Shown here: in pieces, positions 1 to 8,641 of the stretch
How positions within the stretch are numbered: the stretch's first letter is position 1
Layout: the number at the start of each line of letters is the position of its first letter
Assembly (NCBI GenBank): GCA_017510405.1
Contig: JAFWNG010000032.1
Location: 25,956 to 89,955, forward strand
Direction: 5' to 3'
Length of the DNA: 64,000 nucleotides
DNA from: Solobacterium sp.
Lineage (GTDB): Bacteria; Bacillota_I; Bacilli_A; Erysipelotrichales; Erysipelotrichaceae
Translations under genes and position numbers: made by a program
Notes under the pieces: generated by a model
What the model saw: the letters and a program-made list of their open reading frames with translations, nothing else
Databases searched by the model: none
What the model was told of the DNA's origin: nothing

Positions 1-1
1 C

Positions 2-1444
2 AAAGCCGGATACAGCGATGCCAACAGTGCCTTCAGTTCCTTATTCCATCAGATCCTGGACGGCGCGTTCCAGCACACCGGGACCGCGACGGAAGGTGAC
101 TACCTGTACTGGCATTATGCCGGCGCGTCTGCCGGCGGCAGCTACCGGACATATTCCTCGTACTGGCATATGACGATGAACCTGACGGTGCGTTTCAATT
201 CCACGCTGGCGCAGGAAAACGCAGTCACCTCGGCGGTGTCTTCCATAGCGGCGTCGCTTCCCGTCGATTCGTACGCGTCGGATTATGACAAGGCATATGC
301 CATCCATGAATGGATCACGCGGAATGTGAAATATACAGACGCTTCGGATTACAGTACAAACATGTACTATCACACAGCGTACTCCGCGGCTGTGGATAAG
401 AGCACGGTCTGTCAGGGCTACTCGCTGCTGTTCTACCGCCTGGCTCTGATGGAAGGCCTGGAATGCCGCATCGTGGCCGGAGACGGATCAACGAGCGGAT
501 CGGCGCCGCATGGCTGGAATATCGTCCGGGTGGACGGCAGGTGGTACAATATCGATTCGACCTGGGACGCCGGCCGAAGCGCTGACCGATGGAATTATTT
601 CCTCGCTCCGAAATATCCGTTCGGCAATGATCACCGTCCGTGGAGCACCTATACAGCAGCCTCGTTCGCAAACTCTCATGTGATCAGCACGGCGGCGTAT
701 TCGACCGTAAAGCTGGACCGTGTGAAAAACTTTGTCCGTCGTCTGTATACGAACTGCCTCGGCAGAAACGCGGATACAAAAGGCCTGAACAGCTGGAGCG
801 GCCTTCTGCACAGTCAGAAGGGAACCGCCGCCCAGGCAGTGACCGGCTTCTTCACTTCAAAAGAATATCTGGATAAGAAACGCAGTGACCGGGATTTCAT
901 CGCCGACTGCTACAAAGTCCTGCTTGACCGGAAATATGATACGGGCGGCATGAACAGCTGGCTGAGCGTACTTTCCGATTATATGTCCCGCACATATGTG
1001 CTGAGAGGATTCGCAGGATCGTCAGAGTTTGCGGGAATCTGTTCCGAATACGGCGTCGTCCGCGGCAGTATCACGCTTACCGAGGGAAGAGACCTGAACC
1101 GGGGCATTACGAAGTTCGTTGTCCGGCTGTACCGCGAAACGCTCAGCCGCGAACCGGACATCAGCGGTCTCAACGGCTGGTGCGCCGCTCTTGCGTCAAG
1201 GAAAATGAGCGCGCAGACGGCCGCCGAAGGCTTCTTCGGTTCGAAAGAATTTGAGAGCAGGCACTATTCCAGCAGTGACTTCGTGGATAAGCTGTACCGG
1301 GTATTTCTGGACAGAGAACCGGATCCGGCCGGAAAGAACGGCTGGATGAACCGGCTGGCACAGGGAATGAGCCGGAAGACCGTGGCGGCAGGGTTTGCCC
1401 GTTCGGCGGAATTCGCGAAGCTCATGAAGAGCTACGGACTGTAA
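2..1444 (+). CDS. Transglutaminase-like protein with DUF4214 repeats (5' end outside window)
   Basis: The frame is open from base 2, so the gene begins upstream of the window. The first part is a transglutaminase/protease-like core: the Cys is in STVCQGYS (codon at 409), the His in PHGWN (near 508) and the Asp in NIDSTWD (near 550), giving a full Cys-His-Asp triad. The second half holds DUF4214-type repeats with the pattern F-V-x-x-L-Y-x-x-x-L-x-R-x-x-D-x-x-G-x-x-x-W, at about 716-1060 and 1105-1440. The family is usually secreted or surface-bound in Bacillota, where DUF4214 follows a catalytic domain. The true start and any signal peptide are not visible. The substrate is unknown; cleavage or cross-linking of a peptide or cell-wall component is inferred. 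Confidence 0.85.
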   Translation, partial: KAGYSDANSAFSSLFHQILDGAFQHTGTATEGDYLYWHYAGASAGGSYRTYSSYWHMTMNLTVRFNSTLAQENAVTSAVSSIAASLPVDSYASDYDKAYAIHEWITRNVKYTDASDYSTNMYYHTAYSAAVDKSTVCQGYSLLFYRLALMEGLECRIVAGDGSTSGSAPHGWNIVRVDGRWYNIDSTWDAGRSADRWNYFLAPKYPFGNDHRPWSTYTAASFANSHVISTAAYSTVKLDRVKNFVRRLYTNCLGRNADTKGLNSWSGLLHSQKGTAAQAVTGFFTSKEYLDKKRSDRDFIADCYKVLLDRKYDTGGMNSWLSVLSDYMSRTYVLRGFAGSSEFAGICSEYGVVRGSITLTEGRDLNRGITKFVVRLYRETLSREPDISGLNGWCAALASRKMSAQTAAEGFFGSKEFESRHYSSSDFVDKLYRVFLDREPDPAGKNGWMNRLAQGMSRKTVAAGFARSAEFAKLMKSYGL

Positions 1445-1519
1445 TACGGTCGTGCTGAGGCAGGGGACGATGTCTCCTGCTTCGGCCGGCTGGACCGGAA
1501 AAAACTCTTCTAAAAATTC

Positions 1520-1549
1520 TTGTAGCATTTTTCAAATCACTGTGATATA
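1520..1549 (+). promoter_or_regulatory. Promoter of tRNA-Pro
   Basis: A TTGTAG -35 box (1520-1525) lies 18 bp from a GATATA -10 (1544-1549) preceded by an extended TG at 1541-1542. The predicted start is about 8 bp before the tRNA. Confidence 0.5.
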
Positions 1550-1563
1550 GTAATTCATGCAAT

Positions 1564-1637
<74 letters not shown>

Positions 1638-1642
1638 CTGAC

Positions 1643-1674
1643 AAGGAATACTGAGATACGGTATTCCTTTTTTC
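1643..1674 (+). terminator. Terminator after tRNA-Pro
   Basis: AAGGAATAC and GTATTCCTT form a stem followed by TTTTT. It ends the tRNA transcript about 45 bp before trmD. Confidence 0.7.
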
Positions 1675-1717
1675 TGTTCCGGCAAACAGAAAATGAGAAG
1701 TATGGTAGTATGGGCGT

Positions 1718-2425
1718 ATGAAGATCACGTTTCTGACCATGTGTCCGCAGGACTACGACAGTTTTCTGAAAACACCGGTGATCCGGCGGGCAGCGGAAAA
1801 GGGTATATGCAGTTTTGAAGTGAAGGATATCCGGCCTTATGCGGGCGGCAGTTTCCGGCATATCGATGATTCGCCGTACGGCGGCGGTGCCGGCATGATC
1901 ATGCGCGCGGGACCGCTTCTGGACGCGCTGGCGGAAGTGCAGCAGGCGGACAGCCATACCGTCGTACTGGCACCGGCAGGCTGCCTGTATACACAGAAAA
2001 AAGCCAGGGAATACGCGGAAAAGGACCATCTGATCCTGATTGCGGGACACTATGAGGGCATCGATGCGCGGGTATATGAAAAAGCGGATGAACTGGTGTC
2101 GGTCGGCGATTATATCGTTACCGGCGGTGAACTGCCTTCGATGCTGATCGCGGACTCGGTGGTGCGTCTGCTCGACGGTGTGCTGCGCAAGGCAAGCACG
2201 GACGATGAATCGTTTGAAAACGGACTGCTGGAATATCCCCAGTACACAAAGCCGCAGGAAGTGCACGGCATGAAAGTGCCGGACGTGCTGCTGTCGGGAA
2301 ACCACGGTGCGATCGAAGCGTGGCGGAAAGAGCAGTCGCTCCGTCTGACGGAGAAAAACCGTCCGGATCTCTATGAAAAGTATCTGACGGCACAAAAAAA
2401 CCTGACCGGTGACGGTCAGGAGTGA
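1718..2425 (+). CDS. trmD: tRNA (guanine-N1-)-methyltransferase
   Basis: TrmD methylates G37 of tRNAs with S-adenosylmethionine, which prevents +1 frameshifting. The 235-residue length is normal. Family motifs visible are DDSPYGGGAGMIMR near residue 47, GHYEGIDAR near 108 and the trefoil-knot region SVGDYIVTGGELP near 127. The start ATG follows a GAGAAG-type site. In most Bacillota trmD sits in a rpsP-rimM-trmD-rplS operon; here it stands alone behind tRNA-Pro, a substrate class of the enzyme. The co-location may be coincidental. Confidence 0.97.
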   Translation: MKITFLTMCPQDYDSFLKTPVIRRAAEKGICSFEVKDIRPYAGGSFRHIDDSPYGGGAGMIMRAGPLLDALAEVQQADSHTVVLAPAGCLYTQKKAREYAEKDHLILIAGHYEGIDARVYEKADELVSVGDYIVTGGELPSMLIADSVVRLLDGVLRKASTDDESFENGLLEYPQYTKPQEVHGMKVPDVLLSGNHGAIEAWRKEQSLRLTEKNRPDLYEKYLTAQKNLTGDGQE

Positions 2426-2730
2426 ACCAGGATCAGTTCCAGCAGGAATACGGTGACGCAGCATACCGCCGCGACTTCCGGCAGAGAGCGTCCCTTGAGA
2501 CCGAGCACGCCGCCGGCGATGAGCGCCGCAAGACCGGCCCACGGGGACTCTGCCGCGTACAGAATGGCAGGGAACGTCATGACCGCAAGCGTCGCGTACG
2601 GCACATAGTAGAGAAACGAGCGGAACCAGGTATTGGTGATCGGTCTGCGGATGAGCGTCAGCGGCAGAACGCGGATCATATAGGAAACAAGGCCGGACAG
2701 AAGGATATACACGTAGATATTATGCGTCAT
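2416..2730 (-). CDS. azlD: Branched-chain amino acid exporter small subunit AzlD
   Basis: AzlD is the small membrane partner of AzlC in branched-chain amino acid (or azaleucine) export. It is a hydrophobic protein of about 104 residues with three to four membrane spans and the family signature RVLPLTLIR near residue 20. Two starts are possible; the ATG at 2730 is chosen because GGAGG lies 6 nt upstream, while the ATG at 2736 directly touches that site. It overlaps the end of azlC, so the two are translationally coupled. Its 3' end overlaps the end of trmD by 10 bp in the opposite direction. Confidence 0.9.
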   Translation of the reverse strand: MTHNIYVYILLSGLVSYMIRVLPLTLIRRPITNTWFRSFLYYVPYATLAVMTFPAILYAAESPWAGLAALIAGGVLGLKGRSLPEVAAVCCVTVFLLELILVHS

Positions 2731-3433
2731 GATCATCCTCCGTGTGCGGACGCAGCGCCGCAGCAGTACCGGCGATGAGGATCGTCAGAAGGATCGTCTT
2801 CGTGCCGGCAGTCATCGTACTGAGAAACGGAATATGTCCGGATGCCCAGCTCAGCAGGAAACCGGCGCATACAACGGCCGCAACCGCGCGGTCATTGCGG
2901 GCTGGCGGAAGGATGATCGCCAGAAACATGCCGTAGAGCGCTACGGAAAGCGCGGAAACGATGCGCACCGGCAGGATATTGCCTGCGATGATGCCGAGCG
3001 CGGTGCCGATGCACCAGCCCGGAACGGCCATGGACATGGCGCCGTAGTAATAGAACGGATCCAGGAAACCGTTCTGCCGGACCGCAATGCCGAACAGTTC
3101 ATCGGTCACGGCATACGATACGAAGAAACGGTGAAAATACGGTGTTTTCTGCGAGAACTTCTGGGAAAGCGCTGTGCTCATAAGCAGATACCGCGCATTG
3201 GCCACAAGAGTCACGAGAACGATCTCAAGATACGCCGCGTCTGCCGCAATGACCTGCAGACCGGCATACTGACCGGCGGAAGCGAGGTTGACGAGCGACA
3301 GCAGAAAGCCCTGGTACCACGTCATGCCGGCAGTGCGCATGGCAATGCCAAGCGAAAAAGACACGGCTGCGTAGCCGAGTCCGATGGGAAGACCGTCCTG
3401 TATTCCGTTACGGAAAGAAGTTTTCTGCATCAT
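2720..3433 (-). CDS. azlC: Branched-chain amino acid exporter large subunit AzlC
   Basis: AzlC forms the main channel of the AzlCD exporter in the cytoplasmic membrane. About 237 residues with several membrane spans are seen. The family region GLPIGLGYAAVSFSLG lies near the N-terminus and GFLLSLVNLASAGQY follows. The frame stays open further upstream, but the MetMet start at 3433/3430 begins the family homology and has a GGAAA-type site about 12 nt ahead. The gene runs divergently from the peptide deformylase gene over a 60-bp spacer. Confidence 0.88.
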   Translation of the reverse strand: MMQKTSFRNGIQDGLPIGLGYAAVSFSLGIAMRTAGMTWYQGFLLSLVNLASAGQYAGLQVIAADAAYLEIVLVTLVANARYLLMSTALSQKFSQKTPYFHRFFVSYAVTDELFGIAVRQNGFLDPFYYYGAMSMAVPGWCIGTALGIIAGNILPVRIVSALSVALYGMFLAIILPPARNDRAVAAVVCAGFLLSWASGHIPFLSTMTAGTKTILLTILIAGTAAALRPHTEDDHDA

Positions 3434-3493
3434 TACAGGTACTATTTTCCATGCACTCATGAAAAAGTAAAGCATTAATTGTAAGGAGAACCT

Positions 3494-3904
3494 ATGATAC
3501 GGCCAGTGATCAAAGATACATTTATTCTGTCCCGTCCGTCTGTAAAAGCCGGAAAAGAGGACATTCAGACAGCGATAGATCTGCGGGATACGCTTGCGGC
3601 CAACCGCGAGATCTGCGTCGGAATGGCTGCCAATATGATCGGCGTGTCCAAACGGATCATTGCCGTGGCAGTGTTCAGCTCGATCCTGATCATGTTCAAT
3701 CCGGTCATCGTTTCGAAAAAAGGACCGTATTCCACGGAAGAGGGATGCCTGTCCCTGTCCGGCATGCGGCCGACAACACGTTACAAAACCGTCACCGTAC
3801 GCTTTACCGATATGACATTTACAGAGAAAACCATGGTATTCAGCGGTTCGGCTGCGCAGATCATCCAGCATGAGTGTGATCATCTGGAAGGAATCCTGAT
3901 ATAA
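3494..3904 (+). CDS. def: Peptide deformylase, short divergent form
   Basis: Removes the N-formyl group from nascent proteins using a catalytic metal. The three deformylase motifs are present: motif 1 as VGMAANMIGV (residues 42-51, where the usual Gln of GxGxAAxQ is Met), motif 2 EGCLS with metal ligand Cys85, and motif 3 HECDH (His126, His130, Glu127). At 136 residues it is shorter than housekeeping enzymes (about 150-190), like the short paralogues found in Bacillota. AAGGAG lies 6 nt before the ATG. The Gln-to-Met change in motif 1 alters the residue that normally stabilises the reaction intermediate, so activity may be reduced or specialised. Confidence 0.88.
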   Translation: MIRPVIKDTFILSRPSVKAGKEDIQTAIDLRDTLAANREICVGMAANMIGVSKRIIAVAVFSSILIMFNPVIVSKKGPYSTEEGCLSLSGMRPTTRYKTVTVRFTDMTFTEKTMVFSGSAAQIIQHECDHLEGILI

Positions 3905-3941
3905 TACTTAAAACCTGAACAGGGGAAAGGACGGCGCACAT

Positions 3942-6419
3942 ATGGACTATTTCGGACATTTCTATCTGGACCTGGAAAAGGATATGATCGTGGATCTGTT
4001 TCTGGAACAGGACCGTATGTCTTATGTGCTGCGCACGCCGAACCACAACACCGGGAATCTGATCACGAATCTTGCCCGGATGTGCGGACTTCCGCTGACA
4101 TATGACGCATCCGGGAAGAAGATCATTGAGGGGACTGTGCCGTCCTACATTGATCAGTACAACCGGACGCTTTATATTTTCCGTCTCGGCAACACGAAGG
4201 TGGCGAACATCTATCCGGACGGAACGATCGAGATGAAGGCGTCGATCCCTTCGATCTCGAAAACACTGATGAGTCAGACCAAGGAATACCGTCTGGATAT
4301 CAGTAAGACGATCATCAAGACGTATATCCTGACCGAGTGCAAGTTCCGTACGGACCTGCATACGCATATGAATGCGAATTTGTCGCCGGACGTACTGATC
4401 GCCCTCGGCATTTTCCATCAGATCCGCTATCCGCTCTACTATGTGAAGAAACTGTCTCTGCACGTCAGTGATGAGCAGAAGCGCCGTCTGGAGGAACAGC
4501 GGGCGCAGACCGCCCGACAGTTCGCGAATTCCGAGCTGAAAGGACATTATCTGGACCGGAAGATCGATGACAATACATTTATCAACTTTGCTGATCTCAT
4601 TCTGAACGATCCGGAATACATGGAGGAGAAGATCAGCCGGATCCGGACGTCACTTGCCATTCTGAAGGACGGTCAGGCCGTCTTTACAAATCTCGAAAAA
4701 GTATATCTGTACCGCTATGTATTCACAAAAGGCATCCCCTCGGAAAAGCGGATCCATCTGCACGATATCGACCGCATTCCGGACAGTGACATCGCTTCGC
4801 TTGTGCAGCAGATGATCGCGGACAGCTGGACTGAGGAATACCGGAACAATACGCTGTTCCAGAATAAGCTGCTGTGGATCGCAAGGACCTATCAGAACCA
4901 GGGAATCCGGTATGCCGAGATCTCGGATACGACCCTGGTCAAGAAATACGATTCCCTGCGGATGCTGAATGAAGTGCATGCGGTCATGCCGGCAGTCTAC
5001 CGGGAGACCGGAGTGCGCCTTCGCTTCCTGGCAGGCATCCGTCGTATCCCGCTGACGATCGTCAAGGACCGCGTCACGGCAGACAACTATCTGACGGATA
5101 ATCTGGAGATGCTCAGAGGCATCGCCATGGATCCGTACGTGGCAGGAAGCGACATCATCGGTGAAGAGATCAACGATATCCGGGACCTGAAACAGGTCAT
5201 CGGCGAACTGGTGGACATTGCCCGGGAGAATCCCGGCTTTACGATCCGGATCCACGCCGGTGAAAATGACAGTCTGAAAGACAATGTCGCCAACAGTATC
5301 CGCTGTGTGATGGACGCTCTGAAAGAAGGAGAGAAAGCGCCGCATATCCGCATCGGCCACGGTCTCTATACGGCCAATCTGCGCTCCGCAAAGGGACAGG
5401 AACTGATCCGTGCGATCAAGGAACATGATGTTGTGCTGGAATTCCAGATCACTTCCAATGTCCGTCTGAACAACCTGAGTTTTCTGAAGAATCATCCGCT
5501 GAAGCAGTATCTGCGTGCCGGCATCCGGTGCGTGCAGGGAACTGACGGTGCTGCGCTGTACGGTACCAATTCCATCGATGAACAGCTGTCGCTGGAAAAA
5601 CTGCTCAATCTCAACCGGGATGAGCTCATCAGCATGCGCGCTGCCGAGGAAGCGATACGGGTGGAACAGGAACGTGTTTTCCAGCGGAAGATGGATGCCT
5701 TCCTCGCGGACGGCAGACCGCTGGAACAGATCTGCTACGAACGCATGCAGAAAGCCGAAAGCCCGGACGTCAGCTACCGGAGCGGGCCGGCGCGTCTGGA
5801 TTCCGGAATGGAACTGAAAGACCAGATCGAGGAACTGCCGTGGGACCGCTTCCCGGTCATCCTCGCAGGCGGAAGTTTCAACAACGACCGGCGGGCAACC
5901 AGCACAACGGACCGCGGCCGCGCGCTTCTGCTGGAACTGATGGAACAATTGGATCCCGACAAGGTATTCTTTGTGATCGGACACAGTCTGAGCGGATATG
6001 AAAAATATCTGGAAGAACACAACACGAAGGGATTTCGCATCTTTGCCATCGTTCCGTCGCTGATGACAAAAGCGCAGACCGACCGTCTGCGCCGTACCGG
6101 CGTAAGGATCCGTGTTTCCACGGAATCCGAGCCGATGGGATTATACAAGAGTTTCAACTATGAGATCTTTGAACGCAGGCCGTCCGCTGTCATTGCCATG
6201 GACGGCAACTCGGCCGGTTCCAATCTCATTCAGGAAGCGAAGAACGGCAAGGGAAAGAGCCGTATCTTTGTCAGCCGAAGCAGTACCTATCTGCGCCGAA
6301 AGGCACAGAGTCTGGAAGGCTATGTTACGATGATCGAGCCGTGTCCGGAAGACGCAGGAATGATCCGGGACACGGTGGAAAGCGCGCTGAACAGTGAAAA
6401 GCACCAGGAGGAATCATGA
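3942..6419 (+). CDS. Adenosine deaminase-like metalloprotein with C-terminal nucleotide-binding-like domain
   Basis: An 825-residue protein in three parts. Residues 1-130 are unrecognised. About 135-620 is an adenosine-deaminase fold: DLHTH (His140, His142), HAGE (His437), RIGHG near 468, TSNVRL near 507, and the metal Asp in GTDGAA (Asp535). Canonical enzymes have Asp-Asp there; the second, substrate-contacting Asp is Gly here. About 635-815 resembles a Rossmann/SLOG-type domain, with a Gly-rich start ILAGGS and a later SAVIAMDGNSAGSN segment; this part is a weak call. Free nucleoside deaminases are about 330-350 residues, so this is a large multidomain relative. The stop overlaps the start of the next gene (ATGA). 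A role in sensing or removing modified nucleotides is inferred. Confidence 0.7.
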   Translation: MDYFGHFYLDLEKDMIVDLFLEQDRMSYVLRTPNHNTGNLITNLARMCGLPLTYDASGKKIIEGTVPSYIDQYNRTLYIFRLGNTKVANIYPDGTIEMKASIPSISKTLMSQTKEYRLDISKTIIKTYILTECKFRTDLHTHMNANLSPDVLIALGIFHQIRYPLYYVKKLSLHVSDEQKRRLEEQRAQTARQFANSELKGHYLDRKIDDNTFINFADLILNDPEYMEEKISRIRTSLAILKDGQAVFTNLEKVYLYRYVFTKGIPSEKRIHLHDIDRIPDSDIASLVQQMIADSWTEEYRNNTLFQNKLLWIARTYQNQGIRYAEISDTTLVKKYDSLRMLNEVHAVMPAVYRETGVRLRFLAGIRRIPLTIVKDRVTADNYLTDNLEMLRGIAMDPYVAGSDIIGEEINDIRDLKQVIGELVDIARENPGFTIRIHAGENDSLKDNVANSIRCVMDALKEGEKAPHIRIGHGLYTANLRSAKGQELIRAIKEHDVVLEFQITSNVRLNNLSFLKNHPLKQYLRAGIRCVQGTDGAALYGTNSIDEQLSLEKLLNLNRDELISMRAAEEAIRVEQERVFQRKMDAFLADGRPLEQICYERMQKAESPDVSYRSGPARLDSGMELKDQIEELPWDRFPVILAGGSFNNDRRATSTTDRGRALLLELMEQLDPDKVFFVIGHSLSGYEKYLEEHNTKGFRIFAIVPSLMTKAQTDRLRRTGVRIRVSTESEPMGLYKSFNYEIFERRPSAVIAMDGNSAGSNLIQEAKNGKGKSRIFVSRSSTYLRRKAQSLEGYVTMIEPCPEDAGMIRDTVESALNSEKHQEES

Positions 6420-6910
6420 ACAGTATCTTTACCCGTACAAGTATCCGCAGATATACCGACCAGCCGGTTTCGGAGGAGCAGATCGAAAAGCTTCTGCGGG
6501 CAGCGATGGCTGCGCCTTCCGCAGGCAACCAGCAGCCGTGGGAATTTTACGCGGTGACTGACCGGGAAATGATCGGAAAACTGGCCGCATGTTCTCCATA
6601 CAGCCGCTTTCTTGCGGAAGCGCCGCTGGTGATCGTGCCGGTGTACCGTACCGAAGGCCTGCGCTTTCCGGATTACGCGCATATCGATCTGAGCGCGGCA
6701 GTCGAGAACCTGCTTCTGGAAGCCGACGCGCTTGGGCTTGGCGCCGTTTGGTGCGGCATTGCGCCGATCGCGGAACGCCAGCAGGCAGTCCGGGAAGCCC
6801 TGTCTATGCCGGACACCCTGGAAGCCTTCGCACTCGTGGGCGTCGGCGTACCGGCTGAAACGAAAAAACAGCAGGATCGCTACGATCCTGCCCGTATCCA
6901 CCGTATCTGA
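6416..6910 (+). CDS. Nitroreductase family flavoprotein
   Basis: A 164-residue FMN-dependent NAD(P)H oxidoreductase-like protein. The N-terminal TSIRRYTDQPVSEEQI and AAPSAGNQQPWEF segments are the FMN phosphate and ring-binding signatures of the family, and GLGAVWCGI near residue 105 is the second conserved block. It is a short, compact family member; the substrate cannot be told from sequence. It overlaps the upstream ADA-like gene by 4 bp with AGGAG upstream of its ATG, so the two are co-translated. Confidence 0.9.
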   Translation: MNSIFTRTSIRRYTDQPVSEEQIEKLLRAAMAAPSAGNQQPWEFYAVTDREMIGKLAACSPYSRFLAEAPLVIVPVYRTEGLRFPDYAHIDLSAAVENLLLEADALGLGAVWCGIAPIAERQQAVREALSMPDTLEAFALVGVGVPAETKKQQDRYDPARIHRI

Positions 6911-6935
6911 AAAAAGGCCGTTTGGCCTTTTTCAG
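6907..6935. terminator. Bidirectional terminator
   Basis: The arms CTGAAAAAAGGCC and GGCCTTTTTCAG around a GTTT loop carry A and T runs on both sides. The hairpin separates the convergent nitroreductase and aldo/keto reductase-like genes and overlaps the stop of the latter. Confidence 0.85.
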
Positions 6936-7702
6936 TCGGTTTTACCGTAATCTTTCATGCTGTCAAGATACAGGGCATCCTGCTCCGACAGTTCAAAGTC
7001 GAGCGCTTCGGCCAGCTGCGTCGGCGTAAGTGCGCATTCCGGAACGATCGGAATGGCTTTTTTATCGGCCTGATACCGCAGGCAGAGCACCAGCGGACTG
7101 ACGCTGTATTTGCGGGCAAGGATATCGATCTCTTTTGATGCCAGAACCGACAGCGCGTCTTCCGGAATGACGGCCAGCAGGTCGATATTGTGTTCGCCGG
7201 CGTAGCGGACCATGTCTTTCTGCGGATGTCCGGGATACAGAACGGTTTCTGTAAGCATGGGCGAGATCGTGCTTTCCGAAAGCAGCCGGTCGAGGTGCGC
7301 AGAAGTGCCGCAGCCGGTTCCCATTGCAAAGATCGTACCGGCTTTATACAGATCCTCCAGGGCGCGCCAGCACTGTGTGTTGTATCCCTTGTCGCTGCTG
7401 TCAAGAAGGACGATATCTGCGTAGGACGCCGACAGTTTCTTCAGGGACTGCCGTATCCAGCGTTCTGTTTCGTCGTATGTGTGTACTTCTGCAGGCACAT
7501 GCAGGATCCATGCGCAGTCGTACCGCGGGACGCCGCTGCTGGAAAGGGAATCTGCGAAAGCTTTCCGTTCGCTGTCATCCAGGGAAAGATCAAACAGCCG
7601 GTAGCCCAGTTCCGGTGCGCACAGAAAAGACGGAGCTGAACCGATCGCGGGGATCTTCAGCCCGTTATGTAATGAACGGATGATGCTGAAAGTCTGAGTC
7701 AT
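6932..7702 (-). CDS. Degenerate aldo/keto reductase-like protein
   Basis: A 256-residue protein with the overall AKR pattern: LGYRLFDLS near residue 33, ADIVLLDSSD near 96, ALEDLYKAGTIFAMG near 114, then a segment like the usual ExHPY strand region. Canonical AKRs use an Asp-Tyr-Lys-His tetrad. Only the Asp (in FDLS) seems present; the YGNE Tyr is replaced within DDSERKAF, the Lys strand is not evident, and the His of xLIHWP is Asp (LLDSSD). It is likely catalytically inactive or changed in function. GGAGG is 6 nt before the ATG. It is monocistronic and convergent with the nitroreductase. Confidence 0.7.
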   Translation of the reverse strand: MTQTFSIIRSLHNGLKIPAIGSAPSFLCAPELGYRLFDLSLDDSERKAFADSLSSSGVPRYDCAWILHVPAEVHTYDETERWIRQSLKKLSASYADIVLLDSSDKGYNTQCWRALEDLYKAGTIFAMGTGCGTSAHLDRLLSESTISPMLTETVLYPGHPQKDMVRYAGEHNIDLLAVIPEDALSVLASKEIDILARKYSVSPLVLCLRYQADKKAIPIVPECALTPTQLAEALDFELSEQDALYLDSMKDYGKTD

Positions 7703-7829
7703 GTACTGCCTCCGCTGTAATTATAGATGAAATTGGCAGACTGAATGTGATTTTTCGATGAAGTCCGGTCAGTGCCGCAGGATTTGAGACAGAACTGTTG
7801 AAATTTGCATCATTATTTCAAGAAAGTCA

Positions 7830-7858
7830 TTGATTTTATAAATGAGTCGTTGTATTAT
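7830..7858 (+). promoter_or_regulatory. Promoter of tRNA-Lys
   Basis: A TTGATT -35 box (7830-7835) is separated by 17 bp from the TATTAT -10 box (7853-7858). The start is predicted near 7865, about 13 nt before the tRNA. Confidence 0.75.
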
Positions 7859-7877
7859 TACTAGGCACCGAAAAAAT

Positions 7878-7953
7878 GACTTCTTAGCTCAGTTGGTAGA
7901 GCAACTGACTCTTAATCAGTGGGTCGAGGGTTCGAGTCCCTCAGAGGTCACCA
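7878..7953 (+). tRNA. tRNA-Lys (anticodon CTT)
   Basis: The acceptor GACTTCT pairs with AGAGGTC, with discriminator A and an encoded CCA at 7951-7953. The D arm is GCTC/GAGC. The anticodon stem ACTGA/TCAGT holds the loop CTCTTAA, and the T arm is GAGGG-TTCGAGT-CCCTC. It marks the left border of an AT-rich island. Confidence 0.96.
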
Positions 7954-7958
7954 TGGAT

Positions 7959-7988
7959 AACAGCTTGTGAAAACAGGCTGTTTTTTTG
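7959..7988 (+). terminator. Terminator after tRNA-Lys
   Basis: A 9-bp stem (AACAGCTTG with CAGGCTGTT) with a TGAAAA loop is followed by seven T residues. Confidence 0.85.
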
Positions 7989-7991
7989 CGT

Positions 7992-8026
7992 AAAAAGGGA
8001 CTCCGGTATAAGACCCGTAAGTCCCT
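7992..8026 (-). terminator. Terminator of the reverse-strand lipoprotein gene
   Basis: AAGGGACT and AGTCCCTT are inverted repeats. Read on the minus strand the hairpin ends in a T run, about 40 nt after the stop of the lipoprotein gene. Confidence 0.65.
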
Positions 8027-8063
8027 TGATATGTTTGTGTCAGGATCCTTCATTGACCTGGTT

Positions 8064-8627
8064 TTATTCTTTATATGTAATGCTGTTCATGACAGTTAAC
8101 CATTCTTTCACATTTTTCTCTTCTTCAATGGGAAGAGAAGACACGGCCAGAATAATATTGTCTCCCTTTTTGGTGATTCGCATGATCTCAAATTCATTTT
8201 CCCGCTCACCTTCGATCGTTCTTGGAATCATGGCAAAACTGATCTCATTTTCCGAGACTGTTCTGTATTTTACGTCTTTTGAACGCAGATACATACTTTG
8301 AAGCCGTTCTTCAAACTTTTCTGCCGTCCATTCATACCAGATTGATTCGCTGTCCTTCAGAGTATCACTGTAGATCTGGATCAGTACGAAGGCTTTATGA
8401 TCTTCGTCCACATAATAATATTCATCACAATCATAGTAGGACGGATACTGATCTGTGTATTCCTGCGGATGATCATATTCTGCTTCGCTGAATGTATATG
8501 TACCGGGATATTTGAACGAAAGATAATCATTGGAGATCGTCTTGGTTGCGACTTTGCATCCGGCAGAAATAACACAAAGAATAAGGACTGGAAGCAGTTG
8601 TTTTATATGACGATTCAATAAAGACAT
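8064..8627 (-). CDS. Small lipoprotein of unknown function
   Basis: The product is about 187 residues. The start at 8627 (MSLLNRH) has AGGG upstream and gives a classical lipoprotein signal: charged N-terminus, hydrophobic LLPVLILCVI and the lipobox ISAGC, with lipidation on the Cys near residue 23. An upstream in-frame ATG at 8663 has no such logic. The mature part is acidic and Tyr-rich, of PsbP/DUF-like length, with no family I recognise. It begins 15 nt after the stop of a broken secreted-protein gene and probably shares its transcript. Base composition is clearly more AT-rich than outside the island. Confidence 0.75.
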   Translation of the reverse strand: MSLLNRHIKQLLPVLILCVISAGCKVATKTISNDYLSFKYPGTYTFSEAEYDHPQEYTDQYPSYYDCDEYYYVDEDHKAFVLIQIYSDTLKDSESIWYEWTAEKFEERLQSMYLRSKDVKYRTVSENEISFAMIPRTIEGERENEFEIMRITKKGDNIILAVSSLPIEEEKNVKEWLTVMNSITYKE

Positions 8628-8641
8628 AGGATTACCCTGAC

